Below are positions 44,702-53,347 of a DNA stretch of 64,000 nucleotides, piece by piece. Location: NCBI RefSeq assembly GCF_017353175.1, contig NZ_JAFMYW010000001.1, forward strand, positions 62,001 through 126,000. Direction: 5' to 3'. This DNA is from Fibrella forsythiae. Its GTDB lineage: Bacteria; Bacteroidota; Bacteroidia; Cytophagales; Spirosomataceae. A model generated the notes under the pieces. The model made no database searches. It worked only from the letters and a program-made list of their open reading frames with translations, and had not been told where the DNA came from. A program made the translations under genes and the position numbers. Within the stretch, counting starts at the first letter, position 1. Each line of letters starts with the position of its first letter.

Positions 44702-44739
44702 AAAAAAAAGCCCGTCAGCACATGCGTGCTGACGGGCTT
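44702..44739 (-). terminator. Rho-independent terminator of fbaA
   Basis: AAGCCCGTCAGCA (44708-44720) pairs with its complement at 44727-44739. On the minus strand, a run of eight T follows the stem. It is a strong intrinsic terminator just after the fbaA stop. Confidence 0.92.
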
Positions 44740-44760
44740 CCAGGTACGTTCCAGACGGGC

Positions 44761-45840
44761 TTAGGCCAGACGGTTGATGCAGTTAAGGTCTTCGAACGCC
44801 GTTTTCAGCCGGGCGATCATTGACTCTTCACCCTTACGAAGCCATACGCGTGGATCGTAGTATTTTTTGTTCGGCGAATCTGGTCCTTCGGGGTTACCAA
44901 GCTGCGATTGCAGATAGCCTTCTTTCGACTTATAATAGTTCAGTACACCTTCCCAGGTAGACCACTGTACGTCGGTGTCGATGTTCATCTTCACAGCACC
45001 ATACTGGATTGCCTCACGGATTTCGGCGCGTGTTGAGCCCGAACCACCGTGGAATACGAAGTTAACGGGCAGCGGGCCGGTGCCAAACTGCTCAACGATA
45101 AAGTCCTGTGAGTTTTTCAGGATGATCGGCGACAGTTTCACGTTACCTGGCTTGTATACACCGTGCACGTTACCGAATGCAGCGGCAATCGTGAAGTTGG
45201 GTGAGATTTTGCTCAGGTGCTCGTAGGCATAGGCTACTTCCGAAGGCTGCGTGTATAATTTCGAATCGTCAACGTCTGAATTATCAACGCCGTCTTCTTC
45301 GCCGCCCGTTACGCCCAGCTCAATCTCCAGCGTCATGCCCATCTTGGCCATCCGCTCAAAGTATTTGCACGAAATCTCGATGTTCTCTTCAATCGGCTCT
45401 TCCGACAGGTCGAGCATATGCGACGAGTACAGAGGCTTACCCGTTTGATCGAAGTGTTTTTCCGAAGCCGTCAGCAGGCCATCGATCCAGGGTAGGAGCT
45501 TCTTGGCGCAGTGGTCGGTGTGTAGGATGACGGGAACACCATACAGCTCGGCAATATTATGAATATGCAGGGCGCCCGATACGGAACCCGCAATAGCTGC
45601 CTTCTGGCCTTCGTTCGAGAGCGCTTTGCCTGCGTAGAAAATGCCGCCGCCGTTCGAGAACTGAATGATTACCGGCGAGTTCACCGCTTTGGCCGTTTCC
45701 AGCACAGCGTTAACCGAATTGGTACCTACCACGTTGACTGCCGGCAGGGCATAGTCATTTTCGTTAGCGTGACGGAAAATTTCTGAAACACCATCACCTG
45801 TGATAACACCAGGTGAAAAACGGGTGGCTACTTCGCTCAT
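44761..45840 (-). CDS. fbaA: Class II fructose-bisphosphate aldolase
   Basis: This 359-residue zinc aldolase cleaves or forms fructose-1,6-bisphosphate in glycolysis and gluconeogenesis. Diagnostic parts are VIIQFSNGGGIFYAGK, the zinc/catalytic site VILHTDHCAKKLLPW (D109, H110), MTLEIELGVTGGEEDGVDN, AAAFGNVHGVYKPGNVKL and FVFHGGSGS. The length fits the class IIA (E. coli FbaA) type. It has a strong terminator. A weak -7-like TACTTTG lies on the minus strand near 45919-45925. Confidence 0.97.
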   Translation of the reverse strand: MSEVATRFSPGVITGDGVSEIFRHANENDYALPAVNVVGTNSVNAVLETAKAVNSPVIIQFSNGGGIFYAGKALSNEGQKAAIAGSVSGALHIHNIAELYGVPVILHTDHCAKKLLPWIDGLLTASEKHFDQTGKPLYSSHMLDLSEEPIEENIEISCKYFERMAKMGMTLEIELGVTGGEEDGVDNSDVDDSKLYTQPSEVAYAYEHLSKISPNFTIAAAFGNVHGVYKPGNVKLSPIILKNSQDFIVEQFGTGPLPVNFVFHGGSGSTRAEIREAIQYGAVKMNIDTDVQWSTWEGVLNYYKSKEGYLQSQLGNPEGPDSPNKKYYDPRVWLRKGEESMIARLKTAFEDLNCINRLA

Positions 45841-45988
45841 AGAAGAGATTTTTTGAACTTTAATAAGAAATAATTATGTCAAAGGAAGCAGTGACGAAGC
45901 GTATGCTTTTCAGCACCGCAAAGTACAATTTCTGGCGTGATAAATTGTGATTTTAGTTGGCCTGGGGCATCGGTACGTACCTGCCGGG

Positions 45989-46687
45989 CTACAGTTTCTT
46001 ATTCCCGGTCTCTGGTTGGGGGCGAAGAAAATGTACATCCAGCATAGCCAGTGGACGGGCCATGTACTCACGAACAAGTGTTCTGAGCGAATAACCGTCA
46101 GGTACGTCCTGCGCGGCAAACGCCACAGCATTGATGCCTTCGTGATTACCGATATACAGGGCTCGTGCGTTATGGAAGTTCTGAGAAATGATGGTGATGT
46201 GGTGCTGCTTGAATACGTCTTTGCAGCGCAGAATCGAATCGAAGGTGCGGTAACCCGCGTAATCGGGAATCATCACGTCGGACGGAACACCGAGTTTGAG
46301 CAGGGCTTTCTGCATGTCTTCCGGCTCATTGTAATATTCTGAATCGTTATTGCCGCTCAGGATCAGAAACTTCACTTTACCTTCTTTCCAGAGCCGGGCG
46401 GTGGCCTCCATCCGATAGCGAAAGAACAGGTTTTCCTTTCCGCCCTTTACATACTTACTGGTGCCGAGTACTAACCCAACATCGTTGGCAGGCAACTGTC
46501 TGATATCGAAGAATATCTGCGACCGGGTGCTCGACACTACCCACCAATTGCAGAGCAGCACGACAAGGACTCCCGTGAAACCCGCCCCAATGCCTGCCTT
46601 CACAACACGCTTCCAGGCCCGCACCGACAGGCGGTGAGACAGGCGGCGGCGCGCGGCGGCACGGTCAATGTGGCGGGCTGTAATCAT
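45989..46687 (-). CDS. SanA/YdcF-like (DUF218) membrane protein
   Basis: This 232-residue protein has a basic N-terminus (~35 residues), one membrane helix (AGIGAGFTGVLVVLLCNWWVV) and a DUF218 domain. VGLVLGTSKYVKGGKENLFFRYRMEATARLWKEGKVKFLILSGNNDSEYYNEP and RTFDSILRCKDVFKQHHITIISQNFHNARALYI are typical of SanA, linked in enterics to vancomycin exclusion and envelope integrity. The catalytic role is unknown. It lies downstream of parC on the same strand, separated by a long inverted repeat. Confidence 0.85.
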   Translation of the reverse strand: MITARHIDRAAARRRLSHRLSVRAWKRVVKAGIGAGFTGVLVVLLCNWWVVSSTRSQIFFDIRQLPANDVGLVLGTSKYVKGGKENLFFRYRMEATARLWKEGKVKFLILSGNNDSEYYNEPEDMQKALLKLGVPSDVMIPDYAGYRTFDSILRCKDVFKQHHITIISQNFHNARALYIGNHEGINAVAFAAQDVPDGYSLRTLVREYMARPLAMLDVHFLRPQPETGNKKL

Positions 46688-46691
46688 AGTA

Positions 46692-46798
46692 GATGGTCCA
46701 ATGACTAAAGTTTAAAGTCCAAGCATTTACTGATTATACCTGATGACCCAGCGAAACCAGTAAGCGTTGGACGTCAAACTTTAGTCATCGACTTGATC
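46692..46798. repeat. Long imperfect inverted repeat between parC and the SanA-like gene
   Basis: Bases ~46692-46732 and ~46757-46798 are complementary over most of their length. The central 13 bases ATGACTAAAGTTT (46701-46713) pair perfectly with 46776-46788. The right arm reaches the parC stop codon. It is probably a terminator of parC; it resembles the other long intergenic hairpins in this window in size and placement. Confidence 0.65.
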
Positions 46799-49439
46799 AG
46801 AATAAACCTAACTGAACAACCGCTTCTGGTTCTTCGTCAGCAAGTGACTTGTCAGATGTTGAGACTTTGGGTATTTCCGGTGATTTCTCAACCACTTTCG
46901 GTGCCAGCAGTTTAGCTTCTTTCACCTTAAAATAAGGCAATTTAGCACCCAGTGCTTTCCAGCCACGAACATCCGCTGATTCGGCGGGTTCAAGTACCGC
47001 TTTCTCAAGCGGTGCCCGATCTTTCAGTTGGTACTGCACCTCTATACGCGGGAATGCATCCGTCGTTGCAGCGAGCAGCTTGGAGCCTTTCACATCGCCA
47101 ATCAGACTAAACTTCTTGTCGATCGTCGTAGTCTCCACTTTAAAACGTTTTACGTAATAGAGTTTCTGAGCTGCCTCGAAATAAAGGGCCGAGATAACCG
47201 TATCCGGGTCGAACTTCTGCAACACCTGAATGTCCGACGGTTCATAGCGGTTGGTCAGATCAAAACTGGTCAGTTCGTACTCGCCATTTTTATACACCAC
47301 CAGAATACTGTCTTTTGCATCAAAATTGCCAAGTAACCGTCCACGTTCGTCGCGGTTGAGGCGGCCCATATGGTCATCATACCAGATATCGGTACCCCCC
47401 AGGGTAGACGAGCCTGCCGTTTTCTGAACAATCTTGCGAACCGAGTACTTGGTCAGAATATTACCCTGCGCCGACCGATTTTTGATGCCGATGCTGGCAA
47501 AATCGAAATCGAACTGTTTCAGTTTAGCCGCGCTCTGAGCCGTCAGGTTCACCGTGATCACCTCGGCCTCGCCATTATCATTGGCGGTGAAGTAGGTGAT
47601 TTTTGATTTCGGATTACCCATCGTCAGGTCGTACTCCCGATCGCGGGTAACAGCTGTAACGGGGAAACGTTTGGCCATTGAAATACCCGATTTGCCATCG
47701 AGATAGATCAGGTTGTAGACCTTCCGTTCGTCGTTTTTCTTGAACACCGAGACGTAAATGATGTCTTTGCCAACAAACGTTTTCTCCTGAATCTTGCTGA
47801 CAAGGCATTTGCCATCGCGCCTGAACACGATCACATCGTCAATATCGGAGCAATCGCTGACAAACTCGTCTTTCTTCAGGCCGTAGCCAATGAAACCGCC
47901 TTCGCGGTCGACGTACAGTTTCTGATTGGCCGCTGCTACTACATTGGCCGCGATGGTGTTGAATGCCCTGACTTCCGTGCGGCGCTCGCGGCCTTTACCA
48001 TATTTTTTCTGGAGGTCTTTGAAGTAATTGATGGCATAACGGGTCAGGTTAGCCAGGTTATCTTCTACTTCGGCCAGTTCCTGTTCCAGCCGCCGCATCA
48101 GTTCATCGGCTTTGAATCCATCATATTTTGAGATCCGCTTGATCCGAATTTCGGTGAGGCGGATCAGATCGTCCTGCGTGATGTCGCGGTAAAACAGCTT
48201 TTTGTGCGGTTTCAGGCCCTTGTCGATCGTTTCAAGTACGGCTTCGAATGTTTCGCATTCTTCAATTTTCCGGTAGATGCGATTTTCGATAAAGATCTTT
48301 TCCAGCGATGCATACAGTTGTTTCTCCATCAACTCACCCCGGCGAATCTCCAGTTCCTGTTTCAGCAGGGCTACCGTTTGCTGGGTATTGTATTTCAGAA
48401 TCTCTGAAACACTGACGAAATGCGGCTTGTCGCCGATGATCACGCAGGCGTTGGGGGAGATGCTTACTTCACAATCGGTGAAGGCATAAAGGGCATCGAT
48501 CGTTACGTCGGGAGAAACACCGGGTTGCAGGTGCACCACAATCTCTACGTCTTTCGCCGTGTTATCAACGACTGCCGCAATGTTCTTTCCGGGCGACTTG
48601 ATCCGGATTTTACCAAGCTCGGCTGCTTTAACGATCGAATCGCAGAGCGATGTGGTAGTAACGCCATACGGAACGTCACGGATCGCCAGCGTTTTTTTGT
48701 CGATTTCTTCAATGCGGGCACGTATCCGAACTTTACCGCCCCGGTGACCATCATTGTAGTTGCTGACATCGATGTAGCCACCTGTTTGGAAGTCGGGAAA
48801 GAGCGCGAACGGCTTATCCTTCAGAATGGCGATCGAAGCGTCAATGATCTCGTTGAAATTGTGCGGCAGAATCTTGGTTGAAAGTCCGACGGCAATACCG
48901 TCGACGCCCATTGCCAGCAGCAGCGGGAACTTGACAGGTAGCGTGACCGGCTCTTTCTTCCGGCCATCGTACGACAGTTGCCATTCGGTAGTATCGTTAT
49001 TGAACACCACATCGGCCCCGAACTTCGACAGCCGGACCTCGATATAACGGGCCGCCGCCGCACCATCGCCGGTTCGTACGTCGCCCCAGCTTCCCTGGGT
49101 ATCAAAGACGAGTTCTTTCTGCCCAATATTGACGAGGGCTTCATTAATCGAGGCGTCACCGTGGGGGTGATACTGCATCGTTTGCCCAATTACGTTAGCC
49201 ACCTTATTGAAGCGGCCATCATCCATTTCCTTCAGGGCGTGCAGAATCCGGCGTTGAACGGGTTTCAAACCGTCTTCAATAGCTGGTACTGCCCGCTCCA
49301 GAATAACGTAGGAAGCGTAATCGAGAAAGTACGTTTCGTAGAGGCCCGAAACCACGGTTTGATCGTGGAGGACCGCTTCGGTTTCATGAGTGTTTGTTGT
49401 TGTGTCGTCAGACGGTTCCTGATGTTCGTCGTTCACCAT
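46797..49439 (-). CDS. parC: DNA topoisomerase IV subunit A (ParC/GyrA family)
   Basis: This 880-residue type II topoisomerase A subunit has a DNA-breakage domain with GLKPVQRRILHALKEMDDGRFNKVANVIGQTMQYHPHGDASI and catalytic Y132 in GDGAAAARYIEVR. A coiled-coil follows (EIRRGELMEKQLYASLEKIFIENRIYR). The C-terminal beta-propeller (~500-800) ends in an acidic tail. It decatenates chromosomes with ParE, which is not adjacent. The residue after HPHGD is Ala96, where E. coli enzymes have Ser83/Ser80, the main quinolone contact. The N-terminal ~25 residues are an acidic Thr-rich extension. The GyrA-box is not clear, which favours ParC over GyrA. Confidence 0.88.
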   Translation of the reverse strand: MVNDEHQEPSDDTTTNTHETEAVLHDQTVVSGLYETYFLDYASYVILERAVPAIEDGLKPVQRRILHALKEMDDGRFNKVANVIGQTMQYHPHGDASINEALVNIGQKELVFDTQGSWGDVRTGDGAAAARYIEVRLSKFGADVVFNNDTTEWQLSYDGRKKEPVTLPVKFPLLLAMGVDGIAVGLSTKILPHNFNEIIDASIAILKDKPFALFPDFQTGGYIDVSNYNDGHRGGKVRIRARIEEIDKKTLAIRDVPYGVTTTSLCDSIVKAAELGKIRIKSPGKNIAAVVDNTAKDVEIVVHLQPGVSPDVTIDALYAFTDCEVSISPNACVIIGDKPHFVSVSEILKYNTQQTVALLKQELEIRRGELMEKQLYASLEKIFIENRIYRKIEECETFEAVLETIDKGLKPHKKLFYRDITQDDLIRLTEIRIKRISKYDGFKADELMRRLEQELAEVEDNLANLTRYAINYFKDLQKKYGKGRERRTEVRAFNTIAANVVAAANQKLYVDREGGFIGYGLKKDEFVSDCSDIDDVIVFRRDGKCLVSKIQEKTFVGKDIIYVSVFKKNDERKVYNLIYLDGKSGISMAKRFPVTAVTRDREYDLTMGNPKSKITYFTANDNGEAEVITVNLTAQSAAKLKQFDFDFASIGIKNRSAQGNILTKYSVRKIVQKTAGSSTLGGTDIWYDDHMGRLNRDERGRLLGNFDAKDSILVVYKNGEYELTSFDLTNRYEPSDIQVLQKFDPDTVISALYFEAAQKLYYVKRFKVETTTIDKKFSLIGDVKGSKLLAATTDAFPRIEVQYQLKDRAPLEKAVLEPAESADVRGWKALGAKLPYFKVKEAKLLAPKVVEKSPEIPKVSTSDKSLADEEPEAVVQLGLF

Positions 49440-49744
49440 GTAGCAGCGAGGTGTTAAAAATACCCAGACATACCTACACTGAATAGGTCGGTGGAGTGGT
49501 GTATTCTGGCATTGTGTTTACCCCCTAAAGATACAAAAAAACGGCCATAAATCCACGTAGAGGCCTAATTTGTCCGGTTTGGGTCGATTTTTGCCCTTGC
49601 TGGGGTATTGTCGGCGGCCCGTTTGCGCTGGCTGCTGGCCTGCTCTAAAAACGAGATTAATTTTGTATACACTACGATAGAGTAAGTAGTGAATTCGATA
49701 CATTTTTCTGAACTTCGTAGCACCGTAACGACACTACTTTTTAC
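49440..49744. other. Intergenic region between divergent parC and ABC exporter genes
   Basis: These 305 bases carry no convincing reading frame. A minus-strand TATCTTTA (49526-49533), one base off the -7 consensus, may serve parC. A perfect plus-strand -7 element at 49658-49665 serves the ABC exporter. A G/C-rich stretch near 49600-49645 has no clear structure. Confidence 0.6.
49658..49665 (+). promoter_or_regulatory. -7 element TAATTTTG of the ABC exporter
   Basis: TAATTTTG matches TAnnTTTG exactly and lies 80 bases before the start at 49745. No clear -33 TTTG is seen at the usual spacing. Confidence 0.55.
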
Positions 49745-51583
49745 ATGAAAAACCCCTACGTGGCACTACTGCGCACTGCGTGGCAGTATGCTCGTAATCA
49801 GAAAGGACGTTATCTGGCCGTCTACCTGCTTTTCATTTGCGCCAATCTGATAGGCGCCGTCCATCCGCTTCTTTTTGGCTGGTTCGTTGATCGCATTCAG
49901 CGTGATGCCGGTGCGGTATTGACCGTGACCTTACAATACGGCGGCTTGTTTCTGGCCCTGAAACTTCTGGAGTGGGCTTTCCATGGACCCGCCCGAATTA
50001 TGGAGCGGCAACTGGCGTTTGATGTCAGCCGTAATTTCCTGAATGAATTATACCATCAGACACTCCGCCTGCCTGTCAGTTGGCACAAGCAACACCATAG
50101 CGGAGCCACGATCAATCGGATCAACAAGGCGTATGGGGCGTTGAAGTCGTTCTTCCAGAACGGATTCACGTACCTGCACGTGGTGGCCAAGTTTACGTTC
50201 TCGTTTGGTGCAATGCTTTATTTTGCGCCACTCTACGGGGCTATCGGTTTGGTGCTGGGCGCCTTTACCGTCTGGATCATCCGCCGGTTTGATCAACCGT
50301 TCGTAAAAGCGCTCGAAGAAACCAACGAACGCGAACACAGTATGGCTTCATCGCTGTTTGATAGCCTGTCTAACATCGTTACGGTGATTACGCTCCGGCT
50401 CGAAGGGCGAATGGAAGAAAAACTGCACGACAAAATAGGGGCGATTCGCGTACCATTCCGCCGTGAAATACGTATCAACGAATGGAAATGGTTTGTAGCC
50501 ACCATGATGATTGCCATCGTGTACATCGTCATTACGGTTGGGTACGTTCATGAACATCACGTACCTGGAACCGTGTTTCTGGTTGGTGGACTAGTGACAC
50601 TCCTGGGGTACGTGAATCAGTTCACCAGCGTATTCAGCGATGTGGCCTGGCAATACACCCAGATCGTGCAGTACAACACCGACGTGCAGACCGCCCGGAC
50701 TATTAGTGACACGTATCTGCAATACCGCGGTCATGCCGAAGCAGAGGCGGCAACCTTACCAGATCGCTGGCAGTCAGTAACTATCCAGGGGCTCTCGTTT
50801 GAACACACAGCCAGCAACGTACCTGTTGATGAGGCAAGGCCGAATTCGTCTTTGCTCAGACCAGCCTCACTGAAGAATCTGTCTGTGCAGATTACCCGTG
50901 GAAAACGAATTGCACTGATTGGCGAAAGCGGATCCGGAAAAAGTACGTTGCTAACTCTCTTGCGAGGGCTTTACGCACCAGCCAATGGTCTACACTGGAA
51001 CGTAGATGGACAGAAACAACGGGATTGGTCAGCCATCGGTAATACAGTTACACTGTTACCGCAGGAACCCGAAATATTTGAAAATACAGTAGCCTATAAC
51101 ATTACGCTGGGTCTTGCTTTCCCGGAGGAGGATGTGGCAGACGTATGCCGACTGGCTCACTTCGCAGACGTTGTCCGGTACCTGCCTGATGGCCTTGATA
51201 CGCCCATTCAGGAGAAAGGCGTGAATCTGTCGGGCGGTCAGAGGCAACGGCTTGCGCTGGCCCGCGGAATTCTGGCGGCTCGTGAGAGCGACATCGTGTT
51301 GATGGATGAACCAACCAGTAGCGTTGATCCTAAAACCGAATACCACATCTACCATAACCTACTGGCTGCCTTTGCCGATAAAGCCGTGATTTCGTCGCTG
51401 CATCGGTTGCATCTCCTGCCCATGTTCGACTACATCTACATTATGCGCAATGGGGCCATCGTGGATGAAGGAACGTTCCTTGAACTTCGTCAGCGATCCG
51501 TCATTTTTCAGGAGATGTGGCGCCATCAGTCAGAGGCAATCAACCGTGTACGTGACGGCGTATCCGTGGTCGAGGCAGGGTAG
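49745..51583 (+). CDS. ABC transporter, fused permease and ATPase (exporter type)
   Basis: This is a 612-residue half transporter. Six membrane helices lie in residues ~20-310 (ABC type-1 fold). The ATPase domain begins near ~340: Walker A GESGSGKST (~394), Q-loop LLPQEPEIF, signature NLSGGQRQRLALARG (~494), Walker B DIVLMDEPTSSVD (~518) and switch His in SSLHRLHLL. It probably works as a homodimer exporting lipid, peptide or drug. The linker before Walker A is longer than usual and holds a motif copy (AACGTACCTG at 50818). It is divergent from parC. Confidence 0.92.
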   Translation: MKNPYVALLRTAWQYARNQKGRYLAVYLLFICANLIGAVHPLLFGWFVDRIQRDAGAVLTVTLQYGGLFLALKLLEWAFHGPARIMERQLAFDVSRNFLNELYHQTLRLPVSWHKQHHSGATINRINKAYGALKSFFQNGFTYLHVVAKFTFSFGAMLYFAPLYGAIGLVLGAFTVWIIRRFDQPFVKALEETNEREHSMASSLFDSLSNIVTVITLRLEGRMEEKLHDKIGAIRVPFRREIRINEWKWFVATMMIAIVYIVITVGYVHEHHVPGTVFLVGGLVTLLGYVNQFTSVFSDVAWQYTQIVQYNTDVQTARTISDTYLQYRGHAEAEAATLPDRWQSVTIQGLSFEHTASNVPVDEARPNSSLLRPASLKNLSVQITRGKRIALIGESGSGKSTLLTLLRGLYAPANGLHWNVDGQKQRDWSAIGNTVTLLPQEPEIFENTVAYNITLGLAFPEEDVADVCRLAHFADVVRYLPDGLDTPIQEKGVNLSGGQRQRLALARGILAARESDIVLMDEPTSSVDPKTEYHIYHNLLAAFADKAVISSLHRLHLLPMFDYIYIMRNGAIVDEGTFLELRQRSVIFQEMWRHQSEAINRVRDGVSVVEAG

Positions 51584-51599
51584 ACCAGGAAATGGGTGG

Positions 51600-52517
51600 C
51601 TATACGTACCAATGCCCCTCAGCCACCAGTTGGGTATGTCCACCCACATTTAGTTCGTAGGTGTCTGCAGTGCGGGAGCCGTTGAGGTAGATGTACGATT
51701 TTCTATTCATCTGGAAGCCCTGTTCAACCAGTGCGTCGACGGCGTTAGTCCGATGGGCGAGGAGGTAAGCCAGCAAACAGCCATTGGCACTGCCCGTTGC
51801 GGCGTCCTCAGACAGGCGTCCGTTTTCGAGCAAGAGCATGCGTGTATTGTACATGCTGGCTGGCTCGTAGGTTTCAGTTGTAAAGAAGAACAGTGAGGTT
51901 GAGTGGCCAGTGTTGCTGTTGGTCCGGTACTTTTTGCGCTTGTACAGGAAATCACGAAACCGATTGTAGGGAAGGGTGAGGGTATCCATCGCCTCCTTAT
52001 GTATCAGTGGAATAATGATGTACGGTAGCCCGGTACTTATTTCCTGAACTGGCAGTGAGACGTCGAGCTGATCAAAGGGGATGCCAAGTTCCTGCGCGAT
52101 TTCCTGATGGGGGATATATTCGCGAAATTCCGGTTGAGCCTGACGCATAAAAAGCAGGCTTTGGTCCAAAGCGTCGGGTTCAACGATGCGAATCGTTATG
52201 TCGCTGTGCGTCAGGGTCAGTATCAGCGATTCAGGTACGTTCGGTAAGAGGAACCTGGCGATGATGTAACTGGTGCCAATGGAAGGGTGCCCCGCGAAGG
52301 GCACCTCATGTTCAGGAGTGAAAATCCTGACAACAAACGCTTGATTATTCCGGTTGGCTTTGACGAAGGTCGTCTCCGCAAAATTGATTTCACGGGCTAT
52401 ATGCTGCATCTGCTCATCAGACACCTCGTTACTGAGGTCGAGAAACACAGCCAGCTGATTGCCTTCGTACTTGTTGGACGCAAAAACGTCGACGATGTAG
52501 AAAGGAATCCGTTTCAT
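51600..52517 (-). CDS. PhzF family isomerase-like protein
   Basis: This 305-residue protein has a two-lobed diaminopimelate-epimerase fold. Conserved PhzF parts are FYIVDVFASNKYEGNQLAVFLD, EINFAETTFV with the catalytic Glu, VRIFTPEHEVPFAGHPSIGTSYII, and EDAATGSANGCLLAYLL. Family members isomerise small metabolites; phenazine synthesis is not implied because no other phz gene is here. It is followed upstream by an orphan gene only 11 bases away on the same strand, so the two may share a transcript. Confidence 0.9.
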   Translation of the reverse strand: MKRIPFYIVDVFASNKYEGNQLAVFLDLSNEVSDEQMQHIAREINFAETTFVKANRNNQAFVVRIFTPEHEVPFAGHPSIGTSYIIARFLLPNVPESLILTLTHSDITIRIVEPDALDQSLLFMRQAQPEFREYIPHQEIAQELGIPFDQLDVSLPVQEISTGLPYIIIPLIHKEAMDTLTLPYNRFRDFLYKRKKYRTNSNTGHSTSLFFFTTETYEPASMYNTRMLLLENGRLSEDAATGSANGCLLAYLLAHRTNAVDALVEQGFQMNRKSYIYLNGSRTADTYELNVGGHTQLVAEGHWYV

Positions 52518-52528
52518 TGAATGGGTAG

Positions 52529-53149
52529 CTAGACCATGCTGTAGCCCATCGCTTTGAACAAATTCAGCTTGATCGAACTTAGCTTTTTATCATCAGGATT
52601 CAACGCGCTCATAACGTCGAGCAGGCGTTCGATGCTGAGTTGATTCAGGTAATTATAGCCCATTTTGCCGGGCTTTTTGTCTTTCGGTAGCGACTTTGTT
52701 ATTTCTGATGGAACGCTCAGGTTGACCCGATTTTCCAGGAAATGAATATTCTTTACCAGCGACTTTATGTTGGTATCAATATCTTCCTGGATGGCCTCGG
52801 TCGGTGATTTTATCCGTTCTTTTTTGAAGGTTGGAAACGCGTAGAAACCGACGATGTAGGTATTACCGTCATGCCAGTCTTTAGATTTAAGGATGACGAT
52901 TTTCACGGTTTTTGATTTTTCCGCGTCTGGTGTTTTGGCAAACAGGTGCGGCAAAAAACCACGGTAATTCCCCTGCTCATCAGCTGGAAATACGTTGTGT
53001 CCAAAATTCAGTGACGCATTGGCAATATCATTTTCTTTGACAAAAGTGAAGTTAGCTTTCTCTAAATCTTCAGGAGTTGAAGGACCCTGCCAATCGTTAG
53101 AATTCCAATCGATTGCGGCCAGGATACCGTAAGACGTTTCTTTTGTCAT
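52529..53149 (-). CDS. Orphan protein, unknown, AT-richer than its neighbours
   Basis: This protein has 206 residues from the ATG at 53149; an earlier start at 53173 is possible. It has no signal or membrane segment. The first half (YGILAAIDWNSNDWQGPSTPEDLEKANFTFVKEN and KIVILKSKDWHDGNTYIVGFYAFPTFKKE) alternates beta-strands with Trp-rich turns and could be a small ligand- or nucleic-acid-binding barrel such as a PUA/EVE-type fold; this is a guess. The second half is helical (INHLENRV-type, LSIERLLDVMSALNPDDKKL). Base composition is visibly more AT-rich than the flanking genes, which suggests recent acquisition. Confidence 0.65.
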   Translation of the reverse strand: MTKETSYGILAAIDWNSNDWQGPSTPEDLEKANFTFVKENDIANASLNFGHNVFPADEQGNYRGFLPHLFAKTPDAEKSKTVKIVILKSKDWHDGNTYIVGFYAFPTFKKERIKSPTEAIQEDIDTNIKSLVKNIHFLENRVNLSVPSEITKSLPKDKKPGKMGYNYLNQLSIERLLDVMSALNPDDKKLSSIKLNLFKAMGYSMV

Positions 53150-53285
53150 AATTAGTTCTTTCAAAAAGTACATATCTGAACCACTTTGAGTTCACAAAGC
53201 CGGTACCGACATGGAGGGGAACGAGGTGTATGTTACCACAAAGGTTGCCCCTTTATGTGATGAAGCAACGCCAGTGGTCATTATT

Positions 53286-53322
53286 ACGCAAAAAAGAGAC
53301 CAGCCCCCTGCGAGGCTGGTCT
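53286..53322 (-). terminator. Rho-independent terminator of hppA
   Basis: AGACCAGCC (53297-53305) pairs with GGCTGGTCT (53314-53322). Read on the minus strand, a T-run follows. It lies just after the hppA stop. Confidence 0.9.
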
Positions 53323-53347
53323 ATACATAAGGCGATAACAGCACGCT

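Noticed and set aside
48978-49457. Open frame on the plus strand opposite the start of parC
   Set aside because: It is a mirror of the conserved ParC breakage domain, with no protein features of its own.
51600-52517. Phenazine biosynthesis cluster
   Set aside because: PhzF-like proteins are widespread single genes, and no other phz gene is present.
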